Below are positions 1 to 11,610 of a stretch of 64,000 bases of DNA, piece after piece (within the stretch, counting starts at the first letter, position 1; each line of letters begins with the position of its first letter). Made by a program: the position numbers and the translations under genes. The notes under the pieces were generated by a model, which saw only the letters and a list, made by a program, of their open reading frames with translations, did no database searches and was not told the origin of the DNA. This DNA comes from Rhabdophis nuchalis. Its lineage: Eukaryota; Chordata; Lepidosauria; Squamata; Natricidae. The stretch is taken from assembly GCA_039707465.1 (NCBI GenBank), contig CM077649.1, positions 11,406,501 to 11,470,500 on the forward strand, read 5' to 3'.

Positions 1-58
1 TAGCAATTTGATCTTGTATTCTTCTGCCTTTTCTGAAAGTTGCCTGTTAATTTGACAT

Positions 59-92
59 CTCTCTCTCTCTCACCCCTCTCTCTGTCTTATTC
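59..92. repeat. CT-rich simple repeat
   Basis: A run of CT dinucleotides interrupted by a few C-rich bases. Nothing else is recognised before the LINE relic that begins near position 380; the rest of that stretch is AT-rich. Confidence 0.8.
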
Positions 93-379
93 TATTCTTT
101 GTAAAATCTTAAAAGCAAAACCTTAATGAGAGAAATTAGTGTCATGGTTTGATAATTCACACATTTTTCTTTCATTTTGGTTTTTGAGTATAGACTATAT
201 TTAATATACTTGAATGTTTTCATTCTCTATCCACACAATCTTTATGCATGTTTGTTGAAATAAAGCTATTAGTTTAACTTTTATGGCTTTAAACAATATT
301 TCAATGTTTTCTCATGTAACAACTTATTTATGTCCTGTTGTAAAGTTCTTTTAAATCATCTTTCCTCAACCTATTATCT

Positions 380-1760
380 CTATATAGTAATAATAATACT
401 ACCTCTACTATTTATTATTGCATTGATTCCTCTGAACAATACTGATCAAGTCAGGTTATGGTTAACAAACATTAAAAAAATGTCTGCCGGACTCTCCCAC
501 ATCATTTACATGATGATCTGAAGCTGAATAGATAACACCATCTGAATTGGAATCTGTCTGAATATACAGCCAACGTATTGCAGTGGAATTTGGACTGGAC
601 AAATGGGCCACCCTTACAATAAAGGGGGGAAATAGTGAAAACTGAAGGAATCAATATACGCTATGAAAACAAAATCAAGAGTCTGGATGAAGACAATCAC
701 TACCAATACTTGGTCATTCTTCAGGCTGACAGCATCAAGCAGACTGAAGTCAAGAAGAAGGTTAATACCATATTTTTCACTCCATAAGATGCACCTGACC
801 ATAAGATGCACTTAGATTTAGAGGAGGAAAAAAAGAAGAAAAATATCAGGCGGAGCCTGAGAGGACCACAAGTAGATGTCTTCCCAGCTCTGCCTGTTGA
901 CTCCTGCACTGCGGGAAAAGAAGAGGTGGGCAATGGCAGACACAAGAGGCGGGGTTCAGCTCTGTAAAAGGACTCCATCACAGTGGCCCAGCTGCTATTC
1001 ACGAAAGAATTTCCACCCATTTTGGGGGGCGGGGACGGACGGACGGGAGAGTGCATCTGATGGAGCAAAAAATATGGTACATAATCAGAGTGAAGATTTC
1101 AAAGTTCAAAGTTGGTGAAGGAAATACTTTCAAAGCAATTAACACCTGGACAGTTCAAAGTCCTTAGATATACAGTTGGAATAGCGGACTGGCCTCAAGC
1201 AGAATTAAAAGCTGAGTAAGAAAACAAATGGCAATCACATCATTCATTCACACAATAATGTACTTAATCAAGGAGTGGAGGTGGAGATAAAATATTACAA
1301 GTATACCAGACAATTTTAAGGGTTGGGGGAGAATATAAGAAGAAAATTTGAAGAATTGTGAAGAAGATCTACTGAAATTAGTACACCAAGAGAGACTGGC
1401 TTACAGGAAAGACTTAAGTGAAGAATAGAAAAGAGATATGGCAAGGCAAAGTATTCTATAGACACACACACACACATGCAGAGGAGATGACAAGATCTGG
1501 CAATGGCTAAGAGCAGGAAAGAGGCAGAGGGGTTAATTCTGGCTACACAAGACAAAGCCTTAAGAACAAATTCATATAAAGCCAGAATTCAGAATACAGC
1601 AACAGAGGGTAAATGATGCCTCTGCAAAGAAGCTGAAGAAATAGTGGATCACCTAGTTAGCTGTTGCAAGAAAGTCACAAAGACTAACTACAAACAACGA
1701 CATGACAAAGTAGCAACAATGGTACATTGGAATATTTGCATGGTATTGTTAATAAATAAT
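380..1760 (+). pseudogene. R4/Dong-like LINE reverse transcriptase relic, split by a MITE
   Basis: Decayed non-LTR retrotransposon. Broken frames on the plus strand resemble the R4/Dong clade in the expected order: a PLLFIIALIPL segment, a degraded SHIIYM box (the catalytic DD has been lost by frameshift), a FGLDK-like segment followed by KGGK, a YQYL-ILQAD-like segment, then after the inserted MITE an AINTW segment and RYTVGIADWPQAEL. Further on come an IWQWLRAG-like segment and a degraded VDHLVSCCKK segment near 1644-1680. Stops and frame changes occur throughout, so it is dead. A short AC repeat lies at about 1460-1476. The clade assignment rests on remembered motif order, not on an alignment. 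Confidence 0.7.
766..1079. mobile_element. TA-flanked MITE with terminal inverted repeats
   Basis: Begins TACCATATTTTTCACTCC and ends with the imperfect inverted complement GGAGCAAAAAATATGGTA, both bounded by TA. The terminus resembles the larger TIR/microsatellite family elsewhere in this window (15.0, 36.2, 42.3, 47.2 and 49.4 kb). It interrupts the R4/Dong-like LINE: the RT frame stops before it and resumes after it. No transposase is encoded. Confidence 0.75.
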
Positions 1761-1869
1761 TGTAATATTTATTTAATATTATTAAACAAGAATATCTGCC
1801 TATCCCAGGTCATTCGGAAAGACTTGTTATGTGGCAAAAAATGCCAAATTCCACCAAAAATCTGACTGA

Positions 1870-2200
1870 CTGTTTGACCAGCCATAATAATAGTATGTTG
1901 CCTTACTCCCAGTAAGTCTAAGTGGTTTACAATTGTTAAAAAACTTAAAACCAAAAATAGTTTCAATAGCGCACAAGACAAATCAACAAGGATGACAAAG
2001 AAAATAACCCCAGAGGGAAATAGAAAAAAAAGAAAGGGGCATCAGTCATCCTCTCCAAAGGCCTGGACGAAGAGCCAAATCTTCAGGACTTTTTGAAGTA
2101 GGGTGGGATCCATTCCTATCTTGGAAATATTATTCCAGAAGGCAAGCTTCTCTCTGCTACAGAGCATTGCCAAGATCCAGAAAATGAGATTGTTTAATTG
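1870..2200 (-). repeat. possible old LINE 3'-end fragment
   Basis: Minus-strand sequence has the look of an old L2-type 3' region: a degraded segment resembling the end of the ORF, followed by a non-coding tail. Too diverged for a firm call. Confidence 0.35.
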
Positions 2201-2223
2201 ATGGAACTTAAAATGGGTCAACT

Positions 2224-2458
2224 GGTATTCAGCAGGTTCTGACCAGTTCTGGAGAACCAGTAGCAGAAATTTTGACAGAGAACCGATAAATACCACTTCT
2301 TACTAGCCCTGCTCCCATCTATTCTCTGCCTCTCGAGTCCCAGCTGATCTGGAGGGAATGGGGATTTTGCAGTAACCTTCCTCTGCAACGCCCAAAAAGC
2401 CATGCTCACCAAGCCACGCCCACAGCACCGGTAGAAAAAATATATTAATCCCACCACT
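2224..2458 (-). mobile_element. hAT-like MITE of the CCACCACT-ended family
   Basis: Runs from GGTATTCAGCAGGTTC to AATCCCACCACT. Flanked by GGTCAACT and AGTCAACT (7 of 8 match), as expected of a hAT-type 8-bp target duplication. The same internal phrases (GGTTCTGACCAGTTCTGG, CCACGCCC) recur in copies at 35.7, 53.3 and 57.8 kb. Non-coding. Confidence 0.65.
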
Positions 2459-2704
2459 AGTCAACTCAGTTCAAACCAACCAGTTACTAGATACAGATAT
2501 CTAAATTACTATTCATACAGATTTCAGTATATTTCTATCTCTTACTGATTTTTCATCTGAATCTTTTGTTGGTTTCTGTTAAATCTTCATATAAAGAATG
2601 AAACTAACAGTGGTTCCCAGGATAGAGAGAAATGATGTGTCAACATAGACCCCATGGCTTCCAAAGCCATAAAGAGATTTAAACTTTGTATATTGTAGAG
2701 GGCA

Positions 2705-2830
2705 ACATGTGTGTGTGTGTGTGTAATCTATCTTGTATAATGTATGTATATGTTTGTGTGTATGTGTGTGTGTGTATAATATGTCTAATGTGTACTGTGT
2801 ACATTATATAATGTATATCTTGTCAGCAGT
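2705..2830. repeat. GT-rich microsatellite
   Basis: Two blocks of GT repeats separated by TA-rich sequence. Confidence 0.85.
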
Positions 2831-3159
2831 AAAAAGATTAATTTAGATTAATTTACTTCTTTGAGTTGTATCTGGGAGATTCTGTTGAATAAAAGTTGAC
2901 CATCACATTTTTTGGGGGTGTGTGAGAAAACAAATCTCACATAGCCCCTTTTTGGAAGTCTTTAAAACAGCTGTATTTTCTTACAGGCTTTCACAACTGG
3001 TCTTTTGCAGAGGCAATATAGTCCTAAATAGTGCTATGTGTATGCATGTATTTGTATATCTTACTCATACTGAAGCAGCTAATTACCTTTGAATGTAAGG
3101 GCTGTCAGCTGTCCTGCTAAACCACATAGGAAATAAGATCAGATGAGCTCAATTGGTAA
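2831..3159. other. no recognised feature
   Basis: AT-rich unique-looking sequence; no supported gene or repeat. Confidence 0.5.
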
Positions 3160-3167
3160 GGCTACAT

Positions 3168-3302
3168 CAGGGGTCTGCAAAGTCGGCCCTTTTAAGACTG
3201 GTGGACTTCAACTCCCAGAGTTCCCCAGCCAGCATAGATGGCTGGGGAATTCTGGGAGTTGAAGTCCACCAGTCTTAAAAGAGCCGACTTTGCAGACCCC
3301 TG
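3168..3302. mobile_element. foldback hAT-like MITE, subfamily CAGGGGTCTGC
   Basis: Almost completely self-complementary 135-bp element. Starts CAGGGGTCTGCAAAGTCGG and ends with its complement; the centre is GCCAGCATAGATGGCTGG. Perfect 8-bp target duplication GGCTACAT on both sides. The terminal CAG and 8-bp duplication are hAT characteristics; no transposase is encoded. Confidence 0.9.
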
Positions 3303-3310
3303 GGCTACAT

Positions 3311-4612
3311 TAACAGAATCTTGCAAAACTGAAAGTACAGACTTCCAACCTGTCACTTTGAATTGTTAGACCCATAGGATGAATCCTTTCTCAGTTTGTT
3401 TCTTTGATGGTTAACTGACTAGTAATGTCAAGGACTGCACAACCCTAAAGACTGCTCTGATTTTCTAAGTTTAACCCATGTATATATTACACAATACATG
3501 AAGGTTTGTTCTACAATATGTACTTTTAAGTATCTTATCTAGTTGGATTGTACAGTCTCCACCTTCTGTTTCCTTTACAATGCTACTCTATATCTTTTTA
3601 CAGATTCAACCAACTGGTTCATAAGCCAATCCTGGTTGCCTTTGGGAACAACTTTTAAATTTGAACACTAAAAGATGTAGCTGTTTAATGCTTCCGTGAA
3701 AGGTGCTTTGTATAGGGTTTTGTGCATTATGAAGCACCTCCTTTGAAAGGTTTGCACAAACCTATCACTATATATTCCATTTGATTTCAGTATTGTTTAA
3801 CATAAAAATAGTAGTAAGCATGCTAATTTAATAGTTCTTATGTAATTGTATAAAAAGTATTAAGTCAGTACTGTATGTCTATGGAGATTCTCAGTGATTC
3901 ATGTTGTGGTTGTCCCAAAGGTGCTTTTTCAAAAAACACCTTTGGGTCAGTACTGTATGTTTTTGCCCTGGTTGCTATTAGAGTAGTCAATATGTAAGAG
4001 ATGATATTTGTTGAAGAGTATTGTTAAAGTTATCTATTTCAGTAATGCAATGTTGAGGCATCGTACAATATTTTACAATCCCTGAACCTTAGTTATTTTG
4101 GATTTTAATACATTATATATTTCTGAAAATGGACTCAATTTTCAAGAGTAGGTCTTCATTTAGATTCCTTTATTACTTGGCAGGTACTGTTACTTATTAG
4201 TGTATATCTATTTCCTGAGTAGCCCACACACTGAAACTGCCTTTGAAAGCCCACGCTACCTAAAGGGCAAAGATGAGGAGGCTCTCTTTAGGAAAATGTT
4301 TCTAAAGAATCTTCATGTACAGAATTTTAAGTTCTTCCCAGTCTTGGGTGGTTCTCTTTGTGAAATTGGAGCACAGCCAGTGGCATAAAAAGGTGTAGGA
4401 CATTCTTGCTTGTGAAAATACTATGCACTCAGAACAGCTGAGACACTGGCTCCAGGACAGAAGCTCTTGGCAGGGGACTTGGTGAGGGAATTGGGAGAGC
4501 TGAAAAGGAAGTGTTTGACCCTTACTTTGCTTTGTATGCTTCTCTATAAGTGTGCCTCTTTTTCCCTTTGAAGGAAAGGTCATAGGAAAAGATTATAGTG
4601 TAGTCCTGCTCC
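3311..4612. other. no gene recognised; one short hairpin
   Basis: AT-rich non-coding sequence. The only structure noted is an inverted repeat CCCAAAGGTG...CACCTTTGGG at 3914-3946, lying between two copies of GTCAGTACTGTATGT. Confidence 0.5.
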
Positions 4613-4620
4613 TTTTATAT

Positions 4621-4757
4621 CAGGGGTCTCCAACCTTTTTTTAACTTTAAGTCTGAAGGACTCCAGCTCCCAGACTTCTCCAGCCAGCTTTGCTGGCTGG
4701 AGAATTCTGGGAGCTGAAGTCCTTCAGACGTAAAGTTGCAAAGGTTGGAGACCCCTG
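4621..4757. mobile_element. foldback hAT-like MITE, subfamily CAGGGGTCTCC
   Basis: Palindromic 137-bp element, CAGGGGTCTCCAACC to GGTTGGAGACCCCTG, with the core GCCAGCTTTGCTGGC. Perfect 8-bp target duplication TTTTATAT. A second subfamily of the element at 3168. Confidence 0.9.
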
Positions 4758-4892
4758 TTTTATATAATGACTGTTGCTTCCAGAAACTAAAAGAACAATG
4801 AAACGGAACCCTCTATAACTTTTCTTTAGTGCTAGCAAGCTTTTAAAAATTAACTGACTTCTACTGGGGGGGATCATTTGCTTTCATTAAAA

Positions 4893-5846
4893 TTAACAAA
4901 GTCGGAAGGGACCTTGTAGGTCATCTAATTCACCACCACCCTGCCCATGCAGGAGACCCTACCCCATTTCTGGCAAATGGCAGTCCAATCTCTTCTTGAA
5001 AGCCTCCAGTGATGAAGCTCCCACAACTTCTGTTCCATTGGTTGATTGTTCTCACTGTCAGAAAATTCCCCTTATTTCTAGGTTGAATCTCCCCTTGATC
5101 AGTCCATCCATTATTTCTTGTCTGGCCTTCAGGTGCCTTGGAAAATAGCTTGAACCCTTCCTCTCTGTGGCAGCCCCTCAGATATTGGAACACTGCTATC
5201 ACGTCTCCTCTGGTCCTTCTCTTCCCTAGACGAGCCATGCCCAGTTCCTGTAACTGTTCTTCAGGTTTTAGTCTCCAATCCCCTAATCATCCTGCTTGCT
5301 CTTCTCTGCACTTTTTCTAGAATCTCAACATCTTTTTTTTAAGTGCAGAGACCAAAACTGGATGCAGTACTCTAGGTGTGGTCTTACTAAGGATTTATCG
5401 AGTGGTATTAGTACTTCACTTGATCTTGATTGTATCTCTCTGTTAATGCCGTTTAGGATTGCATTGGCTTTTTTGGCTGCTGCTACACACTGCTGGCTCA
5501 TATTTAGCTGGTTGTCCACTAAGACTCCCAAAATCCCTCTCACAGTTACTGCTATTAAGCCTAGTTTCACCCAATCTATATTTGTACTTTTGGTTTTTCT
5601 TGCATAAGTGTAAGAATTTACTTTTCTCTATATTGAATTTCATTTTGTTACAAAGGGCCCAGTGTTCAAATCTGTCAAGATCAATCTAGATCTTGAGCCT
5701 GTCTTATTGGGTGCTAGCTATTCCTGCCAACTTAGTATCATCGGCAAATTTGGTAAGTTCCCCTTCTATTTCCTTATCTGAGTCGTTTATGAAGATATTA
5801 AAGAGTACTGGGCCTAAGATGGAACCTTGTGGTACCCCACTGCTTA
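4893..5846 (-). pseudogene. CR1 LINE 3' region, decayed, interrupted by an L2
   Basis: Minus-strand CR1 reverse-transcriptase C-terminal region plus 3' end. The 3' end reads in as AAGTCGGAAGGGACCTTG, the complement of the CR1 terminus. Frames contain the same landmarks as the intact CR1 copies at 38.7 and 54.9 kb: [61 protein letters not shown]. The frame is broken in several places. CR1 sequence stops at the poly-T-like tail of a nested L2 and resumes at about 6605-6675 (GTTGAGTATGGTTTGTCAGC), so the two parts are one element. Confidence 0.85.
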
Positions 5847-5849
5847 CTT

Positions 5850-6604
5850 ATTTTTTATTTTTTATTTTATTTTATTAAATTTATAGACCGCCCCCTCTCC
5901 CCCATGGGGACACGGGGCGGTGCACAGGAAATAAAAAATCCAATAAATACAACAATATACAAAATACAAAATATTAAAACAGAATTAAATTACCCCTGTG
6001 CTAAAATCAATATTAAAACCCTTAAAACCCTAACAATTACCCCTTAAAATTCAGATTAAACAATTTCTTTCTGCGGCTAGATATATAAAAAATTAGGCCA
6101 GGCCGGCCTGATGGAAGAAGTGAGTCTTTAACTTCTGGCGGAAGGAGCGGAGGTCCGTCGTTGTTCTGATTTCAGGGGGTAGGTCGTTCAAGAGGGTTGG
6201 GCCCACCACAGGGAAGGCCCTTCCCCTGGGCGTCGCCCGCTGGCATTGCTTAGTGGATGGCACCCGAAGAAGTCCCTCTCTGTGGAGCGAATTGGCCGAA
6301 GGGATGTATGGGGCAGGATGCGATCCTGCAGATAACTAGGTCCCGTGCCATGGAGCGCTTTAAAGCTGGTAACCAACACCTTGAAGCGCACCCGAAAGGC
6401 CACAGGCAGCCAGTGCAGCTCGCGCAGGAGCGGTGTTACGTGGGCAAACCTGGAGGTTCCCAGAACTGCCCGTGCGTCTGCATTCTGGACTAGCTGCAGT
6501 CTTCGGGTGCACATCAAGGGGAGCCCCATGTAGAGAGCATTGCAGTAGTCCAGACGGGATGTCACGAGTGCGTGAGTGACTGTGCGCAGGGCGTCCCAGT
6601 CCAA
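5850..6604 (-). mobile_element. L2-like LINE 3' end nested in CR1
   Basis: 5'-truncated minus-strand insertion. The 3' UTR starts with an ATTTT-rich tail and the signature TATAGACCGCC...GGGCGGTGCACAGG. The open frame at 6188-6604 (138 aa) carries L2-type RT C-terminal motifs: LVTSRLDYCNALYMGLP, LQLVQN, HVTPLLRELHWLPV, FKALHG. A direct repeat of about five bases (TACTT-like) at the junctions is consistent with target-primed insertion. Confidence 0.85.
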
Positions 6605-6675
6605 TACTTCCCTCCATGTAGACGTAGACCTTGTAAGGACTACGAGTTGAGTATGGTTTGTCAGCCAGTTATTTT
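6605..6675 (-). pseudogene. continuation of the CR1 LINE upstream of the nested L2
   Basis: Complement of the CR1 RT segment that normally lies directly upstream of the part ending at 5846. It includes the sequence encoding a degraded NHTQLVVL-like stretch. Supports a single CR1 copy split by L2. Confidence 0.7.
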
Positions 6676-6696
6676 ACTTTCATTTTAGTGTTGTTA

Positions 6697-6835
6697 TAGT
6701 TAATTTAATTTTAATTTATTTCAATTTATATACCGCGCCTTCTCCATCGAAATGGACCCAAGGCGGTGCACAGGAATTTAAAACCAACAATGATAAAATA
6801 CAATAAATAGCATTGTGATTAATTGTTGAATAATA
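6697..6835 (-). mobile_element. L2-like 3'-UTR fragment
   Basis: Minus-strand tail with TATATACCGCGCC...CAAGGCGGTGCACAGG, the diagnostic 3' end seen in the other L2 copies. No coding part remains. Confidence 0.75.
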
Positions 6836-6968
6836 TTATAATCCAATTTGAATTTCTTGCAATGTAGATTTTAGATGCTTTCCTCAAAACATTCAACATG
6901 CCTGTCCTTTTGCTTTCCCTAAGACAATTAATATGCCTCCATAGACTAGACTTTGGCAACCTGATATC

Positions 6969-8357
6969 CAGGGTGGATTTGATTTAAATCAAACTGATTT
7001 AAATCACGATTTAAATCACTAGCCAGTAAGGCTTGATTTAAATTATAGTTTTCTACATAAAGACTAATTCTTGCTGGTATAACTTATAATATGCAAGTAG
7101 ATGAAGATTTTTAGAATAACAACTTTTCATATTAGTTTTTTTATCCCCAGTTTAATAGGTTAATCATTCATATTTGGACAACTTTTCTGTTGTACTTAGG
7201 AAGGAGAAAAATAACCATTACCTTAATAATAACAATTTCAATAGATTTATTCAACTGAAACAATAACATTACAGCATATGTTTTTTGCTTAAACAAACAT
7301 CCATGTTTGTTAACTAATTTGGCTAAACAAATATATATTTTAAGAAACTTAGGCTGTCAGCCCAGCCTACACATGAAAAACTTAAATACTGTCCTCTGTA
7401 GCTCACTCGTCATCTTCATCTTCTTCTTTGTTCATAATCTGGAAAAGAAAACAAGCTTTCCTGCTTTATCGGGAGCCAAACGATTTCTCAATTTAGAATG
7501 AATGAGTCCAAAGGAAGAGAATATTCTTTCAACGCCTGCAGAAGAAGCTACTGCTGTTAAAAGTGAAATCATTACTTGAACAGTCTCTAAATCCAAGTGC
7601 TTAAGTGACTTCCACCAGTTCACTGGTGTGACTTTCTTTAAAATATTTTCAGCAAACATATATTTCTTGAATGGTTCCCCCTTAGCTTTGAAGTTTATTA
7701 TAGTTGGCATTACAGATGGATGATTAGCCATGTCATAGCTAACTCCTCCTCCTCAGCACTTAAGTTTTGACCCTGATACTGGATATTGACAATATTTGCC
7801 AAAAAATGAGCTGGAGACAGTCCTTGTCCCATTTGTTTTTTTAATGCTTGTAATTTAATTCTGTCCATGTGTAGTTCTGTTTTTAAGTGTTCACTCAGTT
7901 CCTTCCAAATTTCAACAGCATCAGCAATAAAACAACTATTTTTCTGTATTTTGTTTATAGGTTTGTAGAAGTTAGGATTAAGGTCTTTTTTTCAACTCTG
8001 TTCATGTTATATTATAACATTTTTGCTGTGAAGAAGAAGCATGTGATCTCTGCTGAGTCAAATTCAGTTTTGAGAACTGCAAATGCAAACCAAGCATCTG
8101 TGATAATATCTTGTAGGCAGAGAAACTGCCCAATAATCTTACAAAAACCTCTGGAAGAGCATGGCATTGTGAATGGATTAATGGAATTTATTTACCAAAA
8201 AAATTAAACATATACAGCCTTATTCTACATAATTAAAAAACTAATCTTTATTTCATGGTGGAATAACCTTTGGATGGTAATATATTTTCCTCAAAAAGCA
8301 TTTTATATAAAATAATCCGATTTTTTTAAAAAAAATCATTGATTTTTATCCACCTTG
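6969..8357 (-). mobile_element. hAT DNA transposon, internally deleted
   Basis: Bounded by short terminal inverted repeats CAGGGTGGAT and ATCCACCTTG, with AT-rich subterminal TTTAAATCA-type repeats. Target duplication CTGATATC / CTGATATG (7 of 8). Contains a transposase C-terminus in minus orientation. A shorter relative with the same termini is at 20947-21828. No full-length transposase can be read. Confidence 0.9.
7432..7731 (-). pseudogene. hAT transposase C-terminal (dimerisation) fragment
   Basis: 99-residue reading frame containing the hAT C-terminal signature: WW followed by SLLTAVASSAGVERIFSSFG and KLRNRL. In hAT proteins this region is the dimerisation domain that forms part of the transposase core (family knowledge). 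The N-terminal BED finger and catalytic domain are absent or unreadable. The frame probably extends a little beyond this ATG upstream but soon degrades. Confidence 0.85.
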
Positions 8358-8365
8358 CTGATATG

Positions 8366-9655
8366 TTGCACATATTGTAAAATATAACTCTCTTAACCTG
8401 ATTCCAGACTAGCTTCGAACATTGCAGCTGGGAAAAATGGAAATTGTAGTTGAAAGACTGGCTCTGGGACAACTGTTATATTTAACGTGTTGGAAATAAA
8501 TGCCATTGATCTCTGACATTTATCTATGACAAAAATATAGAATGGTTTTGTTGCATTTACAAAAAATGCTGTTATGACTTTAAAAAAACACAAATAGTTT
8601 TTCTGTAATGGCTGTGGTACCATATGTTATTAAAGGCAATATGCATGGATTTGCATGTCATACTAGGCCCAATACAAGCAAACTGCATTAGATGTGAAGA
8701 TATTAGGATTTTTAAAATAAATCATGGTTTACTAAATGATCAAATGGATAGAGTTCACATACCTGTTAAGCCAGAAGCTATGGTTTTCAAACCAGTGTAG
8801 CAGAACTCACACAATACATTAAGCTAAAAAAACAAACCTTTATTATTGTGTGAAAACAGCCTATGGCATATGCATTACAAGCCAGAAATGTATTCATTTA
8901 ATAGGTTTAAAGCGCACCTTTCATTTAGGAATTCAAGGCTGTGTACATAACACTCCTCTGCTTCTAATCCAAAATCTTAAAAGCTATATCATGCTGGCAT
9001 GGTGAATAATTTATTTGAATCAGGCCTTTGACATCTAGGGAGATTAATAGTGGTGGGTAAGGAATTTCATCCTAATTCCAGCAAGCAGATAACAGTGGTT
9101 ATTCATTGTGGGCAGGTAGTTAAGATCATAAAATTATTTCCTTCTTCCGTTATTAATATTCATATTATCTTTGAATGTGAGGAAACTTGGGACATGAATT
9201 TGGAAAATAGAGAGTCAATATATCTACAGTGAAGAAGAATTGTAATGTGTTCTTATCATGCTCCAACAATTCTTGAAAAGAGATTTTGGGAAGCAGCAAA
9301 AATATATACAAACTTGGAAAATACATGCACAGAAATCCAATTTCCACACTAAGTGTTTCTGGGCCATTTAAAAATATACCCACCTCCCCACAAAAAAAAT
9401 CAAGAGCTAGAAGAATGTTTTGAATATAGTTTTGATTGTTTCTTTGCTATGATGTGGTTTTCAATGAAAAAATCCCATTTCAACTGTCAGCATGGTTGCT
9501 GACACAGGAATCTTGTTCTACATGTCATTGCCTTTTTAAACACTGTCTGTTGACTCATGCTTTCCCAGAAGTGAAAGGCTTCAGATAAAACTAGAAAGAG
9601 CTTCCATCTAATTTTTGTATAGATTGGTAGACTGAAGCTTCTTGTGTAGTGTATT
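8366..9655. other. no recognised feature
   Basis: AT-rich sequence without supported genes, MITEs or LINEs. Confidence 0.5.
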
Positions 9656-9659
9656 CATG

Positions 9660-10345
9660 TGTCAAACTTATTAACCACCCATCTCTATCACAGAGGGGCT
9701 TTGGGCAGCGTACAATTTAATCAATACACTAAAACCAAATAATTTAAGATTAAAAATATAAAACAACATTATAAAATTGCAAGAGATGGAAAGATTTAAA
9801 ATCAGGAGATTAAGAGTTCTTAACGTGGGCAGGGGAGTTATGGGGCTTATACATCCCATGGCTAGGTGGACCCTTACGTCCCCCACGCAAGGCTACATAG
9901 CCAGGTTTTGACCCCTTTGTGGAAGACCAAAAGGTTGGAGGCTTTCCTCACCTCTGCGGACAAAATGTTCCACAAAGCAGGAGCACCAGCAGAAAAGGGC
10001 CTCATCCCTGGCCCCACCAGTCAGAATTCTGACCGACAAGGTCAATAGCGTGCCCTTCCCTGCCTGCATGAGTAGGACAGGACGAAGCCGGTTTCATAGG
10101 TAACTGGGCCCATGCCATGTAGGGCTTTATATGTAATGATCAACACTTTGAACTGGATCTGGAAACAAACCAGCACCCAGTGCAGTTCACAGAGAAGAGG
10201 TGTTATATGCGCCATTCTTTGGGCAGCCAATATATATCACACAGCCAATATATATGCGCCAGTTGAAGCTTCCAGATTCTTTTCAAGGGTAGCCTCAGGC
10301 AGAGCACGCTGCAGTAGTCCAACCGGGAGATGATCACAGCACTAG
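9660..10345 (-). pseudogene. older L2-like LINE 3' fragment
   Basis: Minus strand; diverged 3' UTR (AACCACCCATCTC, TTGGGCAGCGTACAATTT) followed by degraded RT C-terminal coding sequence with HITPLLCELHW, FKVL and YKALHGMGP. More diverged than the L2 copies at 6, 28 and 30 kb, so probably an older insertion. Confidence 0.7.
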
Positions 10346-11380
10346 TGACCAAATGGAGGGTACATGTAATGATTTACATGCCTTTTATATGCTCAAAGAT
10401 AATGCCAGAGGTAGTTTTGGAAATGTGAACCTTATAAACTAACATTTCAGTCATGCAACTGAACATTTATGCTGATACATTTTACTTCTAAGTGTCTTTT
10501 GATCCAAAGTTTGAATTAGAACTTGCTTTTAATTGCACACGGCAGTTAACATGCTGCATTTATTTATATGTGTGCATGCAGACTGTACAAGTGTATGTTA
10601 CAGGAAATTTATTATGTGAATTGGAACATTTAGAAGCTCTTCATAGAATGTAAGTAGGAAAAAAACAAATAGTAAAATTATACAGTTTTTCCACATTTAC
10701 ATAGCTTATTGTTTTATGCAAAATTGACTATTAGTGAGCTGATATTTTAATTATTTAACACAATGAAGTTTGTACTTTTAACTCTTTATACTTTAGGTAG
10801 AAGGATACAGAGAGAGATGTAATACTTAATCTGAGAATAAATCTTATTGAATTTAGTGAATCCTTCAGGATTGGATTTAGTCAGATAACAAATTTCATCA
10901 GCTAATTGGGAGAATCCTGAATGTCTGCAACATGTGGACTATGATTTGGACTGTGCTCTCAAGAGCAGAAAAATTACAGATGGATAGAGATTACTTTGAA
11001 AGCATACCAGTAGAATATTGTTTTATACCCTTAAGTTCTTTACAATGGAATGAATGGGATCATCTTTTGTTTTGTTTTAAATTAGAATGGATTGCCCGAT
11101 TGTTTCTGAAAATCTAGATCTCTAGATGTTTGCAAAAACAAAAACAAAACCCAACAACCTTCGTTTAGTTGAGTAAACTGCCTTTCTGGCCCAGATATGT
11201 GATTTCTCTTGATAATTCTGAACCCCAAAAAAAGCAATTAAAACCTGTAATCAGAGATAGGAAATTTGCTGTTTTCCAAATGTTGCTGTATTATTCTCCA
11301 GTAGTTCCACCCACCATGACCAAGGTTGTGCATCCTAGAAATGGTCATTTGGCAAAGGTAAGGGTTACCGCTTCCTCATC
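10346..11380. other. no recognised feature
   Basis: Unique-looking AT-rich sequence; short open frames here have no recognisable motif. Confidence 0.5.
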
Positions 11381-11384
11381 TCAG

Positions 11385-11610
11385 TATTTTTATTTATTTT
11401 CTTTGCTTGCGTTGGATGTTTAAGGCTGGCTAACTCGGAAAAGACTGGGTAGTTTACGATAATTTAAAACAATAATTTGAATAAAACAATAATATTAACA
11501 AAGGTTCGGCCTCAACAGCGGCTGAACAAGCACTTTAACTCCCAGCCCCCAGACCAGAACCAGGTCATAAAGAGACTTCTGAAACACGACAGAAGGGTAG
11601 AATATGGTCT
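11385..11610 (-). repeat. possible ancient L2-type fragment
   Basis: A segment with TTTAAAACAATAA-like and CTCAACAGCGGCTGAAC-like phrases has the layout of the older L2 3' ends but cannot be confirmed by eye. Confidence 0.25.
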
